A stretch of DNA of 64,000 bases from Flectobacillus longus (GTDB taxonomy: Bacteria; Bacteroidota; Bacteroidia; Cytophagales; Spirosomataceae). Below the pieces are notes generated by a model. That model did not search any database, was not told the DNA's origin, and saw only the letters and a list, made by a program, of their open reading frames with translations. Of this stretch, positions 9,243 to 18,114 are shown in pieces; the stretch's first letter is position 1; each line of letters opens with the position of its first letter. The stretch covers positions 162,183 to 226,182 of the forward strand of contig NZ_JASHIC010000007.1 in the NCBI RefSeq assembly GCF_030056705.1, written 5' to 3'. The position numbers and the translations under genes were made by a program.

Positions 9243-10127
9243 TTACGCTTTCTTTTGCGCGTTTCTTTCAGCACGAATTCTCCAGTTATCTTCAAAATCC
9301 TTTCCTGGGATTTGAAGATTTACATTCACTTCTGGAGTTTTGTCGGTTTTCTCAAACGCCAATACGTAGTATCCAAAACCAAAAATCCAGTGTAACTCAA
9401 AATTATCAATATTTTTTGGCAGGTCTTCTAATGGTACTTGATCTGCAAACATTGGATTAGCCGACATCAAAGTTTGGTAACTTGATTGATCACGCAACCA
9501 TGGAGCAACGCTTTCATCGCCTACAACTACACGACCACCCACTTTTACCACACGATTAAACTCTTCGAATGCCTCTTTGCGTTCAGAAAAAGTATTGATA
9601 CCACCAAAGTGGAAAACTGCGTCAAAAGTATTGTCCTCGAAAGGCAAATACGTACCGTTGGCAATAAAATAGTTTACATCTACATCTTCTGGTTGTAGAC
9701 GTTGTTTTGCTAAACGTAACATATTTGGAGACAAATCTGACAAAAATGCTTGACCTCCAGGTGCAATTGCCTTAATAATCAGCTCAGAATCTTTACCTGT
9801 ACCAGCACCCACTTCCAAGACTTTCATTCCAGGCTTTAAACCAAGAAGGTTCGTCATTTTTTGGCGAACAGTAGCCTCATCAGAATTCAAAGATTCAAAT
9901 ACCCAAGTTACACCACGATCATAACGTTGATAAGCATCATTATAAGCTAATTGCTCTTTACGATCTTGCTCAAATAATTCTTTCGGATATGTCAAATCAA
10001 CAATGTCGTTGATTTCATAAGAAATGGGTTCTTCTGTCGAAGTATTATGTAATGTATTGCCATCTTCTGCCAAAACCAAAGCAGTTTTAGTTTTAGGGCA
10101 AATAAATTTTTGTTCGTAGTTACTCAT
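9243..10127 (-). CDS. Class I SAM-dependent methyltransferase with Trm112-like N-terminus
   Basis: A 294-aa methyltransferase. Residues 8-50 (FICPKTKTALVL...) resemble a Trm112-type beta-domain, but only one Cys is visible, so zinc binding is unlikely. Motif I, LEVGAGTGKDSE near residue 105, binds SAM. DAVFHFGGINTF is the post-II motif of UbiE/Methyltransf_11 enzymes. Within the polysaccharide locus it probably methylates a sugar or a lipid-linked intermediate. The substrate is inferred from context only. It lies 30 bases downstream of the acetyltransferase gene and is probably co-transcribed with it. Confidence 0.85.
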   Translation of the reverse strand: MSNYEQKFICPKTKTALVLAEDGNTLHNTSTEEPISYEINDIVDLTYPKELFEQDRKEQLAYNDAYQRYDRGVTWVFESLNSDEATVRQKMTNLLGLKPGMKVLEVGAGTGKDSELIIKAIAPGGQAFLSDLSPNMLRLAKQRLQPEDVDVNYFIANGTYLPFEDNTFDAVFHFGGINTFSERKEAFEEFNRVVKVGGRVVVGDESVAPWLRDQSSYQTLMSANPMFADQVPLEDLPKNIDNFELHWIFGFGYYVLAFEKTDKTPEVNVNLQIPGKDFEDNWRIRAERNAQKKA

Positions 10128-10157
10128 TGCGTTGCACGAATTTTTTCGTGATATGAA

Positions 10158-10817
10158 TTATAAATTAATGTCTTTACTAGAAATTTTTGCTTTCTCAGCT
10201 GGGTTTCCCTTATAAATACTCCAAGGCTCCGTTTTCTTTCCTGTGAAGTTAGTTCCCATGGCAAACAACGTTCCTTCTGCGATATGTACACCATCACGAA
10301 TGGTAGCGTTTACGCCAAAAAAGCAATAAGGCTCAACCACACAACGACCCGACAATACTACATGAGAGGTAAAATAAACGTGATCTTTTATTGTGCCATG
10401 ATGTCCAATATGGTTACCGCTCCAAAGTACGACATTGTTGCCAATTGTCACAAAGGGTTGGATGGTGTTGTCTTCGAGAATAAAGCAGTTTTCGCCAATT
10501 TTGTCTGTCAAGACTGTAGCTCTTGAGCTGATATAAGATATAAATTCATATCCTAAATCTTTGGCCTCTTGATAAACTTTAGCACGAACTTGGTTCATTT
10601 TTCTTTCTGAAAGTGGAGCAAAGAACTTGTATTCATTAGTCGGATACAAAGTCGTTACTTCCTCGAAAGGTACTACTGGCAAGCCGCAAAAAGTTGGCTC
10701 TTTGATGTATTCCTTATTTACTGTAAAAGCCACAATTTCGTGGTCTGTATCAGTAGTTAAATAGTAGTGGGCGAGTTCGGCCACCAGCTCTGTTCCAAAA
10801 ACAACAACTTTTGCCAT
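10158..10817 (-). CDS. NeuD/PglD-like sugar O- or N-acetyltransferase
   Basis: A 219-aa protein. The N-terminus (VVVFGTELVAELAHYYL) is the Rossmann-like domain of the sialic acid O-acetyltransferase NeuD/PglD group. The C-terminal half carries hexapeptide repeats of a left-handed beta-helix (NCFILEDNTIQPFVTIGNNV, GVHIAEGTLFAMG). It should transfer an acetyl group to a sugar nucleotide. The neighbouring DegT aminotransferase could provide the amino sugar. The pairing is inference; the fold is clear. Confidence 0.87.
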   Translation of the reverse strand: MAKVVVFGTELVAELAHYYLTTDTDHEIVAFTVNKEYIKEPTFCGLPVVPFEEVTTLYPTNEYKFFAPLSERKMNQVRAKVYQEAKDLGYEFISYISSRATVLTDKIGENCFILEDNTIQPFVTIGNNVVLWSGNHIGHHGTIKDHVYFTSHVVLSGRCVVEPYCFFGVNATIRDGVHIAEGTLFAMGTNFTGKKTEPWSIYKGNPAEKAKISSKDINL

Positions 10818-10895
10818 AGTTCGTTTGGTTTATTTGGTCAAAAAAGCTCAACCAGTCTGGTTAGTGTATATTCAGGTAGATTTTTGCCTTGTCAA

Positions 10896-11594
10896 TTATA
10901 CCAATTCATACGAATCCAAAAATGTTTGTATTTGCTCAACAGAATTGAACATCAAAACATCAAGAATAGATAACCAAGGGACAAAGTCATTTTTTAATTG
11001 CGGATATTGAACAGGCTTACTTTTAATAAAATTTAATTGCATTCCTTTTTCTTCAAATATCTCTTTTTGATACAGCTCAATGCCTCCAATTGGATTGATA
11101 TAATGATTAGCCTTTTCTTGTAGACAGATATCTAAGATACGAGTTTGTGCTTTCAAATCGGTATTTTGGTAAATCGACGAGCTAGGAATTATCTCAGTTG
11201 TAATACCCAAATACGCATTGATAAGCTTTAGATTTTCAACAATGATTTCAGAAAAAATTGTTTTTTCAAGTTCTAATGTTTGTTCTACTATGGGCTTTAT
11301 TTGTTGGAAAAACGGGGCTTTTTTATAACTCTGCTCAAGCGTTTTAAACCATTTCGCTTTCCAAGCATCATCCCAGTTCACCTCTATCTCATTAATTAAC
11401 TTATTCTGGCTGGCTTCTTTCAAAGGAATAGTAAAAAGGCTATCCTTGCCATTTACCAGAATTCTGTTGCGATTTATCCAGCCTCGGTTGATAAAATTCA
11501 CATCGTCATAAATGACAAATTTATCTACTGCTTTAATCAATTGGAAATACCCTATATATGGAAAAATATAGGGTTGCATAATCGCTAGTTTCAT
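10896..11594 (-). CDS. WbqC-family protein
   Basis: A 232-aa protein with the hallmarks of the WbqC family (PF08889): the opening IMQPYIFPYIGYFQLI, DDVNFINRGWINRNRIL near residue 33, and a later NPIGGIELY. Family members are found in O-antigen and capsule loci. Their reaction is not well established, although a role in amino-sugar modification or acyl transfer has been proposed. Here the gene follows the 701-aa membrane protein with a gap of 29 bases, which fits one operon. Confidence 0.88.
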   Translation of the reverse strand: MKLAIMQPYIFPYIGYFQLIKAVDKFVIYDDVNFINRGWINRNRILVNGKDSLFTIPLKEASQNKLINEIEVNWDDAWKAKWFKTLEQSYKKAPFFQQIKPIVEQTLELEKTIFSEIIVENLKLINAYLGITTEIIPSSSIYQNTDLKAQTRILDICLQEKANHYINPIGGIELYQKEIFEEKGMQLNFIKSKPVQYPQLKNDFVPWLSILDVLMFNSVEQIQTFLDSYELV

Positions 11595-11623
11595 ATCGTA
11601 AGCTTCTTCAAAACTGAAGAACT

Positions 11624-13729
11624 TTATTTTAACTTTCTTAAATAGTAATCTTCTCCTTTAGTAATCATATTCTTCATAGTTGTATCTGTTCCTAATCGAA
11701 TATCCCCAGGCTGAGGTTTAATTACCTTTTTGGCAAAGAATAAATATTGAGCTTCCTTCGGAATTGGTTGAACACCTTTTTCGAAAGGATTTATGGCAAT
11801 CAAAGTTCGGGTCAGGTTTTTGCCCCATAGCGGATACTCAAAGTCATCGTTGATAGTAGCCAGCGCAACGGTGGCATCTTGAGGTACCAACTCATCAAAC
11901 TTATGATACGCAGGTGTTATGTCAGGACGAGCCCATGTTTGAAGGTCAATTCTATCAGTATCAAAAGCAGAAGGACGCCCCAAGGCTGCAATTGGCAAGC
12001 AGCGTTCATTCAAATACACAACCAAAATGGCTGAAGCTGATGCCACTAATACAACAATTGCTGTATAGAATTTCAATAGTATAAACGACCCACTTTGTAA
12101 CCTCCATTTATTGCCTTCATGAAATAACAATGTCACCAATGGAACTGCATACACGGCAGTACTAATCATATAACGACCTTTCCAAGCGTCGTAAGGTGCC
12201 GTAAAACTCAATGCTGCGAAATGCAAACAAAAGGCAACTGCCAATACGTAAAACGCAATTCCTCTACGAATCAAACCAATCAACACCAATACTACCAGCG
12301 GTAAAACAATGGCAAAGCCAAATATTCCCCAGTGAGGGTTTGCATTAAAAAACTCAAACCTTACATTATACGAAAAAGGGTTAATGGTAAAGTCCGTTTC
12401 TTCTTCGAGGCGAAGATGAAGCTTTTTCTCAACTTTCTCGATAGGTTTTCTTATTAATTGATTGACCGTTTCAAATTGTTCAACATTTCTCAATCCATCC
12501 AAATTCACCATATCAATCGAATATCTCACAACATTACGAGAGCCTTGTTTGATAAGGTTTTTCAATGTTCCTGCGCGTTCCACAGATTGGTGTTTTAATG
12601 CAGTAGGTGGTCCAATCGGGTGACCAAACAATTGGATATTTCTCAAATAACCTGTTGGTAAAGTAAACAGTACAATCCCAACGGTTAAGCCAACAACTAA
12701 GTGAGTCAATCTACCAAAGGTTCTTGACCAGAAATGTTGATAAGAGTCACCGAATTTATCAATAAATTTCGCTCTTAAATCTTCGCCAAAAACTGTATAA
12801 ATAATAATCAAAAACAGCGGAGGGAAAGAAAAAACGAAAGTAATCTTATGTCCTAAAGCTATTCCGAAAGTCAATCCTGCAAGATATAAATAGCGTCTCC
12901 AATGTTTTTCTCTGTAAGTAAAAAGAAAATACACCAAACAAGCCAAATATGAACCTAACACAATATCTGTTTCGGTTGAAATTGATTGCATCATTACATC
13001 TGGCAACAACCACATTACCAAAGCGGCAAAAACGCTCGCCGTAAAGTTTTTGGTTAATCTTTCGGCAATTCCAAATACGCCAAAACCAATAATGATATAG
13101 GCTGTATGATGAATTACTTTGAACCAATTTTCGATACGACCACTCATAAGGTAATTGTAGATTTGAATCGTACAAACACTACGAGGGTAAGTATCAATAT
13201 TCCAGTTTGTTCCACCAAAATGAGCCATCGAACCATGACGCATATAGTACATCAATCTGTTCAAGTGCCCAGTCATACTATCCCATTCGTTTGGAACAGT
13301 ATAAAAAATCAAGAATAGATTAGTAATTTCAGTAATAACAAAAGCTCCCAAAAGTAGTCCAAAAGACCATTTTAGCCATAGAGGAAGGTTACCAAACCAG
13401 TTCCAAACCAATTGAGTTCGGCTTCCGATTAGCTCAAAGAAAGTAAATCTCTCACGTTGGTCACGACCAAATAATTTGGTAAATTGAACATAGAATATAA
13501 AAGCTGGTACAAAAACCGACAAAGCCCAAAAACGGCGATCGTCGATTTTCCCTATTTCAGAAAGCGCAAATCCTGTTAAAATAACACTACCACAAAAGGT
13601 AATGTAAGCCGTAAGTACAATATCCACCAAAGATTTCATGCAAACCCTAGAGGCTATTCTCAACACAAAGCCTATAAAACTGGCAAACAGGATTGGATAG
13701 ATAAAATTCATGTCAATAATTTTAGTCAA
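11624..13729 (-). CDS. Large multi-spanning membrane protein, GT-C glycosyltransferase-like
   Basis: A 701-aa protein with at least ten hydrophobic segments spread over residues 10-560 and a soluble C-terminal tail of about 130 residues. The first periplasmic loop contains NEWDSMTGHLNRLMYYMRHG, which resembles the acidic first-loop motif of GT39/GT83-type lipid-linked sugar transferases. It probably transfers or modifies sugars on the periplasmic face of the inner membrane. A polymerase role is less likely in an ABC-exported pathway. Its stop lies next to the WbqC gene, and it begins 8 bases after the aminotransferase stop. Confidence 0.72.
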   Translation of the reverse strand: MTKIIDMNFIYPILFASFIGFVLRIASRVCMKSLVDIVLTAYITFCGSVILTGFALSEIGKIDDRRFWALSVFVPAFIFYVQFTKLFGRDQRERFTFFELIGSRTQLVWNWFGNLPLWLKWSFGLLLGAFVITEITNLFLIFYTVPNEWDSMTGHLNRLMYYMRHGSMAHFGGTNWNIDTYPRSVCTIQIYNYLMSGRIENWFKVIHHTAYIIIGFGVFGIAERLTKNFTASVFAALVMWLLPDVMMQSISTETDIVLGSYLACLVYFLFTYREKHWRRYLYLAGLTFGIALGHKITFVFSFPPLFLIIIYTVFGEDLRAKFIDKFGDSYQHFWSRTFGRLTHLVVGLTVGIVLFTLPTGYLRNIQLFGHPIGPPTALKHQSVERAGTLKNLIKQGSRNVVRYSIDMVNLDGLRNVEQFETVNQLIRKPIEKVEKKLHLRLEEETDFTINPFSYNVRFEFFNANPHWGIFGFAIVLPLVVLVLIGLIRRGIAFYVLAVAFCLHFAALSFTAPYDAWKGRYMISTAVYAVPLVTLLFHEGNKWRLQSGSFILLKFYTAIVVLVASASAILVVYLNERCLPIAALGRPSAFDTDRIDLQTWARPDITPAYHKFDELVPQDATVALATINDDFEYPLWGKNLTRTLIAINPFEKGVQPIPKEAQYLFFAKKVIKPQPGDIRLGTDTTMKNMITKGEDYYLRKLK

Positions 13730-13737
13730 TAGAAGTA

Positions 13738-14811
13738 TTAGAGATTTTCGTTTACGATACGTGCAATTCTGTACACATCCTCATGCGCCAAATCGTAATA
13801 TAATGGCAAAGCCAATGCTCTCAAGGCAAAATCATCGGAAATAGGACAAGTACTTTCTTCAGTTACGAATTTAAGAGTACTTAATGATGGATAAAAGTAT
13901 CTACGAGGCATAACTTGGTTTTCAGACAAAGCATCTCTTACTTTTAGTAAAGCAGCTTCAGATTCGAAGAAAACAGGATAATACGCATAATTTTTCACTG
14001 TTTTTAACGAAAGCTCTGGTCTAGTGAGCTTTTCCCAGTTTAGTTCTTCATCGTAAATATCAAAAATTGCCTTACGAGCAGCTATAATTTCTGGTACTTT
14101 GGGAAGATTTACCAAGCCCATAGCAGCATGAAATTCTGAGTTTTTACCATTTATACCTATTGTAAGATAATCATCACCAATATGTCCAAAGCTTCTATAT
14201 CTATCTAAAAGCCAAGCGTATTCGTCATTATTGGTAATCACAGCTCCGCCTTCAACGGTATGAAATACTTTCGTAGCATGAAAGCTACAAGTACTAATAT
14301 CACCAAAAGAAAGAAGTGATTTATCATCTACAGATGCTCCAAAAGCATGTGCAGCATCATAAATAAGCTTAATATTATGTTTATCTGCAATTTTTTGTAG
14401 TTCATAGACCTCACAAGGATTACCATACACGTGAGTAGCCAAAATTGCTTGTGTATTTTCGGTAATAGCAGCTTCAACTTTTTGTGGGTCTATACACAAA
14501 TCTGAACGAAGAATATCGGCAAAAACAGGGGTACAGCCTTCCCAAACTACCGAATGAGAAGTTGCACAGTAAGAAAATGGTGTAGTAATAACTTCTTTGG
14601 TTACTCCTAATACTTTAAGTGCCAATTGAATAGCAATCGTACCATTTGATACAAATAAGCAATGCTTTACGCCTAAATAATCCTTAATTTTTTGTTCTAA
14701 TTCACGTACCAATGGACCGTTGTTCGTGAGTTGATTTCGCTCCCAAATGCCCTTTAGGTAGGCTTCATATTCCTCATAAGGAGGTAAATATGTTTTAGTT
14801 ACATTAATCAT
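13738..14811 (-). CDS. DegT/DnrJ/EryC1/StrS family sugar aminotransferase
   Basis: PLP-dependent aminotransferase of 357 aa that converts a keto-sugar nucleotide to an amino sugar. The N-terminus (NGTIAIQLALKVLGV) binds the cofactor phosphate. YDAAHAFGAS holds the Asp that pairs with the pyridine nitrogen. SFHATKVFHTVEGGA, near residue 180, holds the Schiff-base Lys. The length and motifs match the VioA/RfbE-like group. In this locus it would supply the amino sugar on which the acetyltransferase acts, which is an inference from gene order. Confidence 0.92.
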   Translation of the reverse strand: MINVTKTYLPPYEEYEAYLKGIWERNQLTNNGPLVRELEQKIKDYLGVKHCLFVSNGTIAIQLALKVLGVTKEVITTPFSYCATSHSVVWEGCTPVFADILRSDLCIDPQKVEAAITENTQAILATHVYGNPCEVYELQKIADKHNIKLIYDAAHAFGASVDDKSLLSFGDISTCSFHATKVFHTVEGGAVITNNDEYAWLLDRYRSFGHIGDDYLTIGINGKNSEFHAAMGLVNLPKVPEIIAARKAIFDIYDEELNWEKLTRPELSLKTVKNYAYYPVFFESEAALLKVRDALSENQVMPRRYFYPSLSTLKFVTEESTCPISDDFALRALALPLYYDLAHEDVYRIARIVNENL

Positions 14812-14890
14812 TTAGCGTAATCTGGGTATAAGTTTCAATTTTGAAGTTTCTCTTTTCTAGTAAAAACAGAAAGCTTTATTTAATTTATCA

Positions 14891-16147
14891 TTAAATAGCG
14901 TTTTCATATTCCAATTGCATAATTGGGAATTCTATTTTTGGACGCACATATCCTGGCCATTTACCATACCAAACTGTTCCTTCACGATAATCTTCAATTT
15001 CGAAAATTAATGCTTCTTCAAAATTATAGATTACAGAGGCTGTATCTTTCACAATCATAAAAGAAAGCGAATATGAGCCATCGTTTAAAAAATCATTCGG
15101 AATTTCACACTCTGCCGATATAATTCCTTTATCAAATTTAATGGATGGAGTGCCTATATTGAATATACACTCACCTGTCAAGGAGTTTATATGAAGACTG
15201 ATATTCAGGTTGGCTTGATCCATGTAGTTCCAAAACTCAATTTGAATTTTGAACGAAGTTCGAACATCCAAATGGTTTTGATTATCTAAATAATTTGGAA
15301 CAAGTTTTACACTTTTCAAACGAACACGATCATTACCTGGGGCTTCACTTTGATTAGTATAAGTAACTTGTAAATCAGTTTTTTGGATTTGACTCAAGTA
15401 GTTTGACATAATAAGATTAGTCTCTCCCATCTGAATCAGTTGACCTTTTTGCATGTACATGGCTTTATTACACAAACCCTGAACTGCTGTTAGGTTATGA
15501 CTTACAAACAAAATTGTACGACCAGAAGTAGAAGCGTCTTTCATTTTGCCAAGACACTTTCGTTGAAAGTCGGCATCACCAACAGCTAACACCTCATCAA
15601 CAATCATAATTTCAGGCTCCAAGTGAGCCGAAATAGCAAAACCTAAACGCACATACATCCCTGACGAATATCGTTTTACAGGAGTATCTAGAAACTTTTC
15701 TACTCCAGCAAAATCTACAATAGCATCAAAATGTTTTTTGATTTCGTCACGCTTCATACCAAGAATGGCACCATTCAAAAAGATATTTTCGCGACCCGAT
15801 AATTCAGGATGAAAGCCTGTACCAACTTCTAATAAGCTAGCAACACGTCCTTTAATTGTAATCTTCCCTTGAGTAGGCTCCGTAATACGGCTCAGCACTT
15901 TCAATAAGGTTGATTTTCCTGCACCGTTTGAGCCAACTACTCCAACTCTGTCTCCTTGTTCTATTTTAAAACTTACATCTTTAAGAGCCCAGAAATCCTC
16001 GTGTTCTACTTCGTCATCCTCACCTTTGGTAAAAATGTTTCGAAACGTATCTGTAATCACCTCACGAAAGGTATTGGACTTTGCATTACCTTTTTTATGA
16101 TCAATGATATATCTCTTACTAACGTTTTGTGCCTCAATAACAGTCAT
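14891..16147 (-). CDS. wzt: Polysaccharide ABC transporter ATP-binding protein (Wzt-like) with C-terminal glycan-binding domain
   Basis: A 418-aa ATPase. Walker A is GSNGAGKST near residue 74, the signature YSSGMYVRLGF near 160, and Walker B IMIVDEVLAVGD near 180. After the roughly 255-residue nucleotide-binding domain there is a C-terminal beta-sandwich of about 160 residues like Wzt_C, which in characterised O-antigen systems recognises the capped non-reducing end of the chain. It pairs with the permease 14 bases upstream. A capping group, perhaps methyl, is expected but not shown. Confidence 0.92.
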   Translation of the reverse strand: MTVIEAQNVSKRYIIDHKKGNAKSNTFREVITDTFRNIFTKGEDDEVEHEDFWALKDVSFKIEQGDRVGVVGSNGAGKSTLLKVLSRITEPTQGKITIKGRVASLLEVGTGFHPELSGRENIFLNGAILGMKRDEIKKHFDAIVDFAGVEKFLDTPVKRYSSGMYVRLGFAISAHLEPEIMIVDEVLAVGDADFQRKCLGKMKDASTSGRTILFVSHNLTAVQGLCNKAMYMQKGQLIQMGETNLIMSNYLSQIQKTDLQVTYTNQSEAPGNDRVRLKSVKLVPNYLDNQNHLDVRTSFKIQIEFWNYMDQANLNISLHINSLTGECIFNIGTPSIKFDKGIISAECEIPNDFLNDGSYSLSFMIVKDTASVIYNFEEALIFEIEDYREGTVWYGKWPGYVRPKIEFPIMQLEYENAI

Positions 16148-16161
16148 TCTACTTCAATATT

Positions 16162-16989
16162 TTAAATGAAATCAACAAACGAGTTTTCTCTTTTTCTAAA
16201 GAAAACAATCGCAATAATTGTGGTTAGACAAACAAAAAGGATTGTTGGCAAAAAGCTATTCCATGTAAAATATGGATAGTTTGGAATTAAACACCAACGG
16301 AAACCTTCTATAATACTTGCTAATGGATTTAACCAAGTATAAAAAGGATACCAAGATAGATCTTTAATAGATGACGTAGAGTATGCAACTGGGCAAATAA
16401 AAAATCCATACTGAACAATCAATGGAACAATTTGCTGGAAATCACGATATTGAACATTAAGTGATGCAAAAATAATCCCTAAACTTAATGCTGCCATAAA
16501 TGCAAAAAACAAAAATACAGGAACAAAAAGTATATGATAGTCTATTGAAATCCCGCTATAAATCAAAAATGGAACCAGTACAATAAAGCCTACAAGAAAA
16601 TCCAATAAGGGTACTGCTATAGAGCTTAAAGGCATCAATAAACGAGGAAAATAGACCTTAGAAACCAGATTGGCATTGCCCGTTATACTGTTACTTACTT
16701 GTTGAAAAGCAGCAGCAAAAAAGTTCCAAAAAATTACTCCTGTAAATACTATAATCTTAAAATCGATACCAGATGTATCTGATATTTTGGCTACCTTATG
16801 AAACGCAAAAACAAAAACTAATACTGTCATAACTGGTCTTACAATAGCCCACGCTACTCCAATCATGGTTTGTTTATAACGAACAGTTATATCTCGAACT
16901 GCTAAAATCCATAGCAACTCTCTAAATCTAATAATGTCAGCCCAATAATGCTTTTCAGACCTTCCTGCCTCAATGACTGTTTCTTGCAT
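16162..16989 (-). CDS. wzm: Polysaccharide ABC transporter permease (Wzm-like)
   Basis: A 275-aa ABC-2 type permease with six hydrophobic segments and the typical N-terminal RDITVRYKQTMIGVAWAIVRP motif. With the ATPase it should export an undecaprenyl-linked glycan across the inner membrane. It is transcribed between the Wzz-like and Wzt genes with short gaps (11 and 14 bases). The family is certain; the cargo is unknown. Confidence 0.93.
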   Translation of the reverse strand: MQETVIEAGRSEKHYWADIIRFRELLWILAVRDITVRYKQTMIGVAWAIVRPVMTVLVFVFAFHKVAKISDTSGIDFKIIVFTGVIFWNFFAAAFQQVSNSITGNANLVSKVYFPRLLMPLSSIAVPLLDFLVGFIVLVPFLIYSGISIDYHILFVPVFLFFAFMAALSLGIIFASLNVQYRDFQQIVPLIVQYGFFICPVAYSTSSIKDLSWYPFYTWLNPLASIIEGFRWCLIPNYPYFTWNSFLPTILFVCLTTIIAIVFFRKRENSFVDFI

Positions 16990-17000
16990 TGTATAACTAT

Positions 17001-18083
17001 TTATTTTTTCTTATCCTTTAATTTTTGAATTACATCACGTCCAGCAACAAATAATAACGCCAGTACCAAACCGATCGTACCTCCAAGTTTAATACCTTTC
17101 CCTTTCAGTGTAATATCGGCACCAATAGGTAATTCTGAATCATCTATTCTTGTAAATAAAGGGGATTCTTTTACCATTGAAAATCTTAAGTTATCAAGAT
17201 TTCTTACTGCCTCTTGATACATACTTTGAAGCTGAGTAGAATTAGTATTTAGTCTTTGCTGTTCGATCAACCCTTGTTGCATAATTACTTGTTGATTTTG
17301 GTCAACAACCTGTGCATATCTTCTTTGAGTACCATACAACTGACTCTTCAACGAATCTACTCGTCGTTCCATTATACCGAGCAACTCTCTTGTTTTCTTG
17401 GTTTTTGTCTCAATATAAAAATCAGTTATTGTATTCAAAAACAAGTTTGTCCAAACATGAGATAATGTATCATTACGAGTCGTTGCTGCTAAAGTCATCA
17501 ATGATGATTTTTTATTCTCATTTGCAATCGACGTCAGAGGCTCCAAAAATGATTGAAGCATTCTTACCTTTGAGCGTTCAAGTGGAGTCAATTTTTCATA
17601 ATTTGAATGTTTGAATTTGAAAGTTTTCATTTCTTCATCACCTTCCCATTCATCCTCCAAACCACCACTTTTTTCAATTAAGAAGTTTCCAAAAATTACT
17701 TTTTTACCATTTATATTTACTGGAGCCAAAATAGCTCGATTATAAATATTTTTTGTTTTAAGTAATTCCAAGAAATTTTCGCCGCTAAACAACCCGTTAC
17801 TTGTAGCACCACCTCCACCAAGGCCAAAAGCACTTGCTAAATCGGATAATCCTGCACCTCCTGCTGAGCTGCCATTATCCATATTGAAAACAATTTTTGA
17901 GGTATAGGTCTTAGGTTTTTTGGTAACAATGTCTACCAAATATCCTATAAGTACACCAAATATTGTCAATGCTACTATTAACTTCCAATTTGCAACGACT
18001 AAGTCTTTAAATGCAATGACTTTTTTTACTATATCTTCAAAAGAAAATTGATCTTCTGGTAATGTATTTTGAGTCTGAGACAT
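17001..18083 (-). CDS. Wzz/GumC-like chain-length determinant protein
   Basis: A 360-aa inner-membrane protein with one transmembrane helix near residues 38-55 and a second near 335-352. A large periplasmic coiled-coil region lies between them (MERRVDSLKSQLYGTQRRYAQVV). This layout defines the Wzz domain. A Gly-rich segment (GLGGGGATSNG) lies in the periplasmic base. It probably controls chain length or bridges the inner-membrane transporter to the outer-membrane Wza channel. No tyrosine-kinase domain is fused. Confidence 0.88.
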   Translation of the reverse strand: MSQTQNTLPEDQFSFEDIVKKVIAFKDLVVANWKLIVALTIFGVLIGYLVDIVTKKPKTYTSKIVFNMDNGSSAGGAGLSDLASAFGLGGGGATSNGLFSGENFLELLKTKNIYNRAILAPVNINGKKVIFGNFLIEKSGGLEDEWEGDEEMKTFKFKHSNYEKLTPLERSKVRMLQSFLEPLTSIANENKKSSLMTLAATTRNDTLSHVWTNLFLNTITDFYIETKTKKTRELLGIMERRVDSLKSQLYGTQRRYAQVVDQNQQVIMQQGLIEQQRLNTNSTQLQSMYQEAVRNLDNLRFSMVKESPLFTRIDDSELPIGADITLKGKGIKLGGTIGLVLALLFVAGRDVIQKLKDKKK

Positions 18084-18114
18084 GAGTCTAAATTAATAAA
18101 TGCTATATTTTATA

